Positions 34,544 through 40,392 of a stretch of 40,392 nucleotides of DNA are shown one piece after another. Under the pieces are notes generated by a model. That model ran no database searches. It had not been told where the DNA came from and was given only the letters and a program-made list of their open reading frames with translations. A program made the position numbers and the translations under genes. This DNA is from an uncultured Bacteroidota bacterium (GTDB taxonomy: Bacteria > Bacteroidota > Bacteroidia > AKYH767-A > JABDAW01), in contig CAIWCG010000033.1 of assembly GCA_903911135.1 (NCBI GenBank), positions 1-40,392 on the forward strand, in the 5' to 3' direction. Position 1 is the stretch's first letter. Each line of letters begins with the position of its first letter.

Positions 34544-35785
34544 ATGAGTCTAAATAAAGTACATAAAAATCCTTTTAATGTTATAGTAATTGTAGCTGCT
34601 TTAGGCTATTTTGTTGACATTTATGACCTCATTTTATTCAGCATTGTCAGGGTGCCGAGTTTAAAATCATTGGGATTAAGCCGAGAAGAGATAATGAATG
34701 TAGGCATCAGTTTGATGAATTGGCAAATGACTGGCATGCTTCTGGGAGGTTTGCTTTGGGGTATTCTTGGCGATAAGAAAGGTCGGGTTTCAGTTCTTTT
34801 CGGATCCATCATCATGTATTCTGCTGCTAATTTCTTGAATGGATTCGTAACTGACGTCAACCAATATGAATGGCTTCGGCTCATTGCAGGAATAGGTTTG
34901 GCTGGCGAATTAGGTGCAGGTATTACGCTTGTAAATGAAACCATGTCGAAAGAGAACAGGGGATATGGAGCCACAATAGTTGTAACGGTAGGAATAGGTG
35001 GTGCATTGCTGGTAGGGTATGTGGGCGCAAACTACGAATGGAACACCGCATATTTCATTGGTGGAGGCTTGGGATTATTATTATTATTTCTTCGTTTGGG
35101 TGTCTATGAATCCGGCATGTATCAGTCGGTGGCCACAAAAGCCGTCAGCAAAGGAAATTTCTTTTATCTTTTCTCCTCTCGAGAACGTTTTATCCGATAC
35201 ATCAGCTGCATTGCCCTGGGCTTGCCGGTATGGTATGTCATCGGGATATTGATGTTCTTCATTCCGGAATTATCAATCAAGATGGGCGTCATCGGTACCG
35301 CAAGCGCTGGCACCGGAATACTATGCTGCTACTCCGGCCATATCCTTGGCGATTTCTGCTGCGGTCTTTTCAGCCAGTATTTCAAGACCCGCAGAAAAGT
35401 CGTGTTGGTGTACCTCATCTTCACATCCATCTGCATCCCGATTTATTTACTCCAGCAAAACATAACCACCCGAACACTTTACATGCTTTGCGTCATTTTG
35501 GGTGTGTCATCAGGTTTTTGGGTCGGTTTCATGTCGATAGCATCCGAACAATTCGGCACCAATATCCGAGCAACCGTTACCACTACCGTTCCAAATTTTG
35601 TAAGAGGGGCATTGGTGCTGATGATGCTGTTGCTGAATTTTCTTCGCGAAGACATCGATTTACCAATAATTACAAGCATGCTTATCGTAGGCGTTGTGGT
35701 CATGACATTATCCATTGTTTCCCTTTTCGGGTTGAAGGAAACATTTGGCAAAGACCTGAATTATATCGAAGGAGAAACAATCTGA
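34544..35785 (+). CDS. MFS transporter
   Basis: 413 residues with about 12 membrane segments. Family signatures are YFVDIYDLILFSI in helix 1 (the Asp pair typical of the aromatic acid/metabolite:H+ symporter groups), loop 2-3 motif GILGDKKGRVSVL, and helix 4 RLIAGIGLAGELGAGITLVN. The substrate cannot be read from the sequence. The ATG at 34544 is chosen over earlier codons because the hydrophobic start and the -7-like box fit. A CoA-binding protein gene follows after 17 bases. Confidence 0.92.
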   Translation: MSLNKVHKNPFNVIVIVAALGYFVDIYDLILFSIVRVPSLKSLGLSREEIMNVGISLMNWQMTGMLLGGLLWGILGDKKGRVSVLFGSIIMYSAANFLNGFVTDVNQYEWLRLIAGIGLAGELGAGITLVNETMSKENRGYGATIVVTVGIGGALLVGYVGANYEWNTAYFIGGGLGLLLLFLRLGVYESGMYQSVATKAVSKGNFFYLFSSRERFIRYISCIALGLPVWYVIGILMFFIPELSIKMGVIGTASAGTGILCCYSGHILGDFCCGLFSQYFKTRRKVVLVYLIFTSICIPIYLLQQNITTRTLYMLCVILGVSSGFWVGFMSIASEQFGTNIRATVTTTVPNFVRGALVLMMLLLNFLREDIDLPIITSMLIVGVVVMTLSIVSLFGLKETFGKDLNYIEGETI

Positions 35786-35802
35786 CCTGATAAATCAAGA
35801 AC

Positions 35803-36177
35803 TTGGAAAAATTCAATACCCTCATAATCGGTGCCTCCACCAACCCTGAAAGGGAGTCATTTCATGTGGTCAAGTTGTTCATCAAAAAACAGTTTCCCAT
35901 CCTGGCCATTGGACAAAAAGAAGGCATGATAGACTCGGTTTCCATCCAAAAAGGCTTGCCTCCGTTTCAAGATATCCACACCATTACTTTATATGTTGGG
36001 GCAAAGAACCAAGCGGCATTTTACGATTATATCCTTCAAATAAAATCTAAAAGGCTTATTTTCAATCCAGGTGCCGAGAACTTGGAATTATTCAATTTGG
36101 CTGTAAATAATGGAATAGATGCCGTAAATGCCTGCACCAGAACGATGCTTACCGTTGGCAATTACGATTCCTTTTAA
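35803..36177 (+). CDS. CoA-binding domain protein
   Basis: 124 residues of a single Rossmann-like CoA_binding_2 domain: TLIIGASTNPERESFHVVKL (nucleotide-binding loop), FPILAIGQKEG, KGLPPFQDIHTITLYVGAKN, RLIFNPGAENLELFNLAVNN and GIDAVNACTRTML. Start is TTG, 17 bases after the MFS stop; no ATG is available at the right place. The family includes YccU-like proteins with no firm role. Confidence 0.9.
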   Translation: MEKFNTLIIGASTNPERESFHVVKLFIKKQFPILAIGQKEGMIDSVSIQKGLPPFQDIHTITLYVGAKNQAAFYDYILQIKSKRLIFNPGAENLELFNLAVNNGIDAVNACTRTMLTVGNYDSF

Positions 36178-36847
36178 TGCAATTATCAATAAATAAATAA
36201 TAGTGATATTCATAAGGAATAAGTTTCCTATGCGATGTCCCTTATATATATTGTATCCAAATACTTGGTTCTCTTCCATTGAAAAACAAGAAAAATCCAA
36301 GTTTCCTATTAGTTGCCACATGTTCAATATTTCTTATAAAACATACCACCTAAGCCAATTTCCAAGGAGGCTTTTGAGATTTGGAAGAAAAAATCGCCAT
36401 TTGGTGTCATTCCTTCTAGGATATAGCGTCGCCAATACCTTGGCGGTGCATATCCCAAGAGGAAATAGCGTCGCCAAGACCTTGGCAGTGTCTATCCTAA
36501 GAAGAAATGCCATCGCCAAGGCCTTTTTGGTGATTATACCAAAAGGAAAATGCATCGCCAAGACTTTTGGGGAATGATTTCATTTATTAATGCCTTCAAA
36601 ACAAAATTGCTTTCCCATTTCAAGATTTAGTGGTTTAAGATTTACAATTCCTATTTCATTGTAGATGTTCATATAATTGCTTTGCGTCTGGCAAGCTATC
36701 AAAAGAACAATAGCATCATCGTCATTAAAGGGGAAAATATTAGTATTTGAGAAGGCCTTTGGAGCATTCATAATGGCTGCGATTTTTATATTTCAATTTA
36801 CAATTGTATATTCGCACCCTTAAATATTAATAATATACAAGAAAACT
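36178..36847. other. Intergenic stretch between the CoA-binding gene and the isomerase gene
   Basis: Holds the 42-bp array (36394-36575). A 63-codon minus-strand frame (36580-36771) has no clear promoter or homology. The part before the array has only AGGAATAAGTTTCCT-like palindromic words. A TATATTCG box at 36808 may serve the isomerase gene. Confidence 0.4.
36394..36575. repeat. 42-bp tandem array of two alternating 21-bp halves, about 4.5 units
   Basis: TCGCCA recurs at 36394, 36429, 36471, 36513 and 36555. The first step is 35 (a 7-base loss), the others exactly 42. Half one is palindromic: CGCCAA-TACC-TTGGCG, CGCCAA-GACC-TTGGCA, CCAAGGCCTTTTTGG. Half two is weaker (ATTCC...GGATAT, TATCC...GGAAATA). 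Confidence 0.85.
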
Positions 36848-38953
36848 ATGGCAATTATAGGTAAAATCAGAAACCGTGCAGGTTTGATCATCGGAACTAT
36901 CGGGGTATCAATGGTGGCGTTTATCGCTGGTGATTTGATTACAAACAACAGGTCGTTTTTATTCGGAAATAAGAATGAAATAGCAGTGGTAGCAGGCCAA
37001 TCCATCACACCACAGGAATTCAACAGCAGGGTAGAATTAATGGTTAACAATTATAAATTGAACCAAAATAAGGATAATGTCGATCCTCAAGTAAACGATC
37101 AATTGCGTGAACAAGCCTGGAATGAAATTGTGAAGGAGATAGTTTATGGCAAGGAAAATGAACAACTTGGAGTAAAGGTGTCGGATGATGAATTGTATGA
37201 CATGATTACCGGAAAAAACCCGCATCCACAAATCCGTCAGGCATTTACCGACCCCAAAACAGGTTCTTTTGATCCTCAAACCGTTGTGAACTTCCTTAAG
37301 AATTTGGACCAGCAAGGCGATACCATGAAAACAAGATGGATGTCTTTTGAAACTGAAATCAGAAAGGAAAGATATGAAACCAAATTGAAAAACTTGGCCA
37401 AATTAGGCGTATTCCCAACAACTGCTGATGCAAAAAGATTTTTCAACAATTCTTCCAATGCAGCTTCCATCAAGTATGTGGTATCTGAATTCAGAACCAT
37501 GCCTGATAGCAACATAAAAGTTACCGAAGATGATTTGAAAGCATATTACAATGCTCATCAATATGAATTCAAACAAAATGAAAATACTCGAAAGATAGAA
37601 TATGTTTCTTTCGATGTAAATCCATCTGAAGACGACCAAAAGGCAGCAGCAAATTGGGCTAACAAAACAAAAGACGATTTCCAAGCCTCTACCATCCCTG
37701 ACAGTTTGTTTGTGAATAGAAACAGCGATACAAAATATAACGATGAAGGAACGATATTCAAAAAGGGAGTTCTTCAAGGCGATTTGGATACCATCATGTT
37801 CCATGAAAAAGAGGGCTACATTTATGGCCCTTATATGGAAAACGGATTCTTTAAATTGGCCAAGTTGAGTAAGGTTTATAATGTTCCTGATTCTGTAAAG
37901 GCACGACATATTCTCGTCAAGATAAAACAAGGTGAAAATCCTGATTCGGTAGTGATGAGAGTAGACAGCATCCGCAAGTCAATCAAAGCCAAGAAAGTTA
38001 AGTTTGATGATTTGGCAAAACAAATGTCGGAAGATCCAGGCTCTGGTTCAAAAGGTGGAGATTTAGGTTGGTTTAAAGAAGGTGCAATGGTAAAACCTTT
38101 CAATGACTCTTGTTTCTTCGGTAAGAAAGGGGATATGCCGATTGTTGTATCTCAATTCGGGGTGCATTTGATTGAAGTAATGGATCAAAGCAAGACATCT
38201 AAAAGAGTGAAAGTTGTTTTCGTTGACAGAAAGATAGAACCTACCACCAAAACTTTCAATGCTGTTTTGGCTAAGGCAAATGATTTTATTTCAAAGACTC
38301 CAAATGGCGATCAGTTTTCTGCAACGGCCAAAACATTAGGGTTGTCTGTAAGACCAGTGGATAATTTAAAAGAAGTGGACAAGACTCTTCCAGGACTTGA
38401 ATCAGCAAGAGAGTTGGTCGTTTGGGCTTATCGTTCAAAGAAAGGCGAAATGTCTAAGATATACGCCGTTGGAAACAGATATGTTATCGGGCACTTATTG
38501 GAAATAAAAGATAAGGGATTTGCTACTCTAGATGCTGTGAAACAAAGAGTGGAAATGATGGCAAAAAGAGAAAAGAAAGCCGAAGCCCTGACACAGAAAA
38601 TGGCTGCTGCCGGAACTTCTGTTGATGATATCGGATCAAAAATGAGCATAAATGTTGATACCGCCAGCAGCGTCACATTTATGGGTAGCAGCATACCAGG
38701 AAAAGGATTTGAACCGGAATTGATTGGTAAAATATTTACCATGAAAGCTGGCGAAACTTCCAAGCCGATGAAAGGCAACGCTGGTGTTTATGTGGTAAAG
38801 GTTGAAAGTTTCACCAATCCTCCTGCACCAGCTAACTTCAATGAAATGAAAGCAAGATTGGCTCAACAATTCCAACAAAAGAGCGAATCAGGTTTCTTCG
38901 AAGCATTGAAAGACTTGGCTAACATTTTAGACAACAGAGGAAAATTCTTTTAG
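36848..38953 (+). CDS. PpiD/SurA-like peptidyl-prolyl isomerase, periplasmic folding factor
   Basis: 701 residues. An N-terminal membrane anchor (AGLIIGTIGVSMVAFIAGDL) is followed by a SurA_N-like helical chaperone region (about 45-205), then a parvulin domain at about 350-450 (KARHILVKIKQGENPDSV, FDDLAKQMSEDPGSGSKGGD, LGWFKEGAMVKPFNDSCFFG, SQFGVHLIEVMD) and a C-terminal chaperone-like part. It is the Bacteroidota form of PpiD, helping outer-membrane and secreted proteins fold. A terminator follows. Confidence 0.95.
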   Translation: MAIIGKIRNRAGLIIGTIGVSMVAFIAGDLITNNRSFLFGNKNEIAVVAGQSITPQEFNSRVELMVNNYKLNQNKDNVDPQVNDQLREQAWNEIVKEIVYGKENEQLGVKVSDDELYDMITGKNPHPQIRQAFTDPKTGSFDPQTVVNFLKNLDQQGDTMKTRWMSFETEIRKERYETKLKNLAKLGVFPTTADAKRFFNNSSNAASIKYVVSEFRTMPDSNIKVTEDDLKAYYNAHQYEFKQNENTRKIEYVSFDVNPSEDDQKAAANWANKTKDDFQASTIPDSLFVNRNSDTKYNDEGTIFKKGVLQGDLDTIMFHEKEGYIYGPYMENGFFKLAKLSKVYNVPDSVKARHILVKIKQGENPDSVVMRVDSIRKSIKAKKVKFDDLAKQMSEDPGSGSKGGDLGWFKEGAMVKPFNDSCFFGKKGDMPIVVSQFGVHLIEVMDQSKTSKRVKVVFVDRKIEPTTKTFNAVLAKANDFISKTPNGDQFSATAKTLGLSVRPVDNLKEVDKTLPGLESARELVVWAYRSKKGEMSKIYAVGNRYVIGHLLEIKDKGFATLDAVKQRVEMMAKREKKAEALTQKMAAAGTSVDDIGSKMSINVDTASSVTFMGSSIPGKGFEPELIGKIFTMKAGETSKPMKGNAGVYVVKVESFTNPPAPANFNEMKARLAQQFQQKSESGFFEALKDLANILDNRGKFF

Positions 38954-38979
38954 TAGTTATCCAATTATCCATACAGATA

Positions 38980-39010
38980 CCCCCACAATTTATTGAGAAA
39001 ATTGTGGGGG
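38980..39010 (+). terminator. Rho-independent terminator
   Basis: CCCCCACAATTT pairs with AAATTGTGGGGG, followed by TTTTC. Confidence 0.9.
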
Positions 39011-39063
39011 TTTTCTTTTGATTATTAATTTTTTAATTAGTTTTGATGTTCTAAAATAGCGCC

Positions 39064-40158
39064 ATGGAGAACCTAACCGTAAAATTCAACAACACCAAAG
39101 ACCCTGATTTCATTACCGATTTGAGGGAACAGGTGAACGATTATTTCGTCAGCCACCACCTCTCACATTATGCCAATGCAGCCATGATATTCAAGACCAT
39201 CATCATCCTCACCATTACCTTTGGCTCGTATGCCTTGATTCTTACCAACTGGTTTGCGCCATGGCAAATGCTGTTGCTCGCCATCATCTTCGGCTTGGGA
39301 GTGGCTGGCATCGGATTCTCCATTCAGCACGATGCCAACCATGGAGCCTATTCATCCAACCCTACCGTAAACAGAATACTGGGACTTACCCTGAATCTCA
39401 TCGGTGGCAATGCCTTCACCTGGAAAATCCAGCACAACATACTCCACCATACCTATACCAACATCTACAACCTCGACGAAGACCTCGATGCAGGCATCAT
39501 CGTACGGCTTTCTCCCAATGCACCCCTTCGCAAGTTCCACAAATACCAGCAATATTTCGCTTTTGCCGCCTACAGTCTCGTCACGCTCATGTGGTTTCTC
39601 ATCAAGGATTTCAAGAAGATAAAAAGATATAATGGCCAAGTGAATCCCGGCTACAAAAAACACATCCCCACCAGCGAATGGATCATCCTGCTGCTCTCGA
39701 AAATCATCTATACCACCTATGCCATCGTCATTCCGTTGCTGGTTTTACACATCCACTGGTGGCAGTTCCTCATCGGATTTCTCATCATGCATTTCACCAC
39801 CGGCGTAGTGCTTTCGGTGGTCTTTCAATTGGCGCATGTGGTAGATGGAACCGAACAACCCATGCCCGACGACCATGGCCTGATAGACAACGCTTGGGCA
39901 GTGCATCAATGCCGAACCACCTCCAATTTTGCCAAGAAAAACAAGCTGGTATGCTGGTATGTAGGCGGACTGAATTTCCAGATAGAACACCACCTCTTTG
40001 CCAAGATATGCAGCATCCATTATCCTCAAATAAGCGACATAGTGAAACGCGTAGCCTTAAAACACGGTGTGCCCTACCACGAACAAAAGACCCTCTTCGC
40101 AGCCATCAAATCGCATTACCGTTTCCTGAAAATATTAGGAAATCCCAACGCCGTTTAA
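39064..40158 (+). CDS. Membrane fatty acid desaturase (acyl-CoA / linoleoyl-CoA desaturase type)
   Basis: 364 residues, four membrane helices in two pairs. The three histidine boxes of front-end type desaturases are present: HDANH (89-93), HNILHH (124-129) and QIEHH (306-310), with Gln in place of the first His in the last box, as in delta-6-like enzymes. It has no cytochrome b5 domain. It introduces double bonds into membrane lipid acyl chains. Dispersed repeat copy D follows directly. Confidence 0.94.
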   Translation: MENLTVKFNNTKDPDFITDLREQVNDYFVSHHLSHYANAAMIFKTIIILTITFGSYALILTNWFAPWQMLLLAIIFGLGVAGIGFSIQHDANHGAYSSNPTVNRILGLTLNLIGGNAFTWKIQHNILHHTYTNIYNLDEDLDAGIIVRLSPNAPLRKFHKYQQYFAFAAYSLVTLMWFLIKDFKKIKRYNGQVNPGYKKHIPTSEWIILLLSKIIYTTYAIVIPLLVLHIHWWQFLIGFLIMHFTTGVVLSVVFQLAHVVDGTEQPMPDDHGLIDNAWAVHQCRTTSNFAKKNKLVCWYVGGLNFQIEHHLFAKICSIHYPQISDIVKRVALKHGVPYHEQKTLFAAIKSHYRFLKILGNPNAV

Positions 40159-40392
40159 CTTGTAGCCTCCCACTCCGCCTAATTCCTAATTTTTAATTCC
40201 TAATTTTTTTTTTGGAGCCTATGTGTTCTACTCGTCCCATCTTCGTCCCGCTATCCGCTGTAGCCGCTGCTCCCCATTACCGATACAAAGCTGCGGTCTG
40301 CCGCTACTATCGGGGCTATGCTTTGACGGCAGGTTGCCTCGAAAGGACTTTCAGCTTATGTAAATAACCTACATTAAAGGTCAGATTTCCAG
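40159..40392 (+). repeat. Dispersed 3'-end repeat, copy D (cut by window end)
   Basis: The same order as copy C: pyrimidine-rich lead directly after the stop, AATT tandem, T run, GGAGCCTATG, core, ATGCTTTGACGGCAGGTTGC, then the tail ending GGTCAGATTTCCAG at the last base. It matches 5077-5317 along its length and has the same orientation as the desaturase gene. Confidence 0.9.

Noticed and set aside
36580-36771. 63-codon minus-strand frame
   Set aside because: No -7 box, no recognisable domain and weak composition; may be chance.
1-40392. Iteron-type plasmid or phage origin at the 21-bp arrays
   Set aside because: Iterons have similar periods, but there are six unrelated arrays among chromosomal housekeeping genes and no Rep gene.

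Overview
The window looks like a chromosomal contig from a member of the Bacteroidota, probably an environmental Chitinophaga/Sphingobacteria-type lineage. The evidence is a type IX secretion (T9SS) type B sorting domain with SprB-like repeats, a DUF5686 protein, ORF6N and YbjQ proteins, -7 promoter boxes of the form TAnnTTTG instead of a sigma70 -10 box, and few Shine-Dalgarno sequences. Both window ends lie inside copies of the same dispersed repeat, as expected of a contig broken at repeats.

Layout. 1-2.1 kb: an unknown gene, thyA and folA on the minus strand. 2.1-4.5 kb: a secreted protein (minus), then ybjQ-like, a secreted protein, methylmalonyl-CoA epimerase and a CAT-anticodon tRNA (plus). 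4.5-5.3 kb: a gene-free island with a 42-bp tandem array between inverted copies of the dispersed repeat. 5.3-7.8 kb: glycosylasparaginase and a Cas4-like nuclease/exonuclease fusion (minus). 8-10.6 kb: nadA-nadB. 10.7-12.1 kb: a 21-bp palindromic array and an unknown gene. 12.1-16.6 kb: paaJ-paaY-like pair and a DUF5686 outer-membrane protein. 16.7-19 kb: an unknown protein (minus), a long non-coding stretch with another 21-bp array and an interrupted inverted repeat, and a small lipoprotein. 19.1-21.7 kb: a T9SS-type metalloprotease gene broken by a frameshift and a stop. 21.8-26.3 kb (minus): lipoprotein, GT2/sugar-transferase fusion, recR, DUF6526 protein, membrane HExxH protein. 26.4-29.5 kb: S9 peptidase, ORF6N protein, DUF2442 protein. 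29.6-31 kb: a perfect 12-unit 21-bp array and an unknown protein. 31-34.4 kb (minus): rplS and a 963-residue adhesin-like protein. 34.5-40.2 kb (plus): MFS transporter, CoA-binding protein, another 42-bp array, a PpiD/SurA-like isomerase and a fatty acid desaturase.

Most genes are ordinary housekeeping or cell-envelope genes in short operons: pyrimidine/folate (thyA-folA), NAD synthesis (nadA-nadB) and acyl-CoA metabolism (paaJ-paaY, epimerase).

The most unusual feature is non-coding. Six intergenic tandem arrays share a period of 21 bp (or 42 bp as two alternating 21-bp halves). Five have short palindromes in their units, but the arrays are unrelated to each other in sequence. In the best case the palindrome arms change between units while remaining complementary. 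A second element, the dispersed repeat, lies just downstream of a gene, in the gene's own orientation, in all four copies. A third is an ORF6N gene carrying nearly the same long palindrome in its upstream region and inside its coding sequence.
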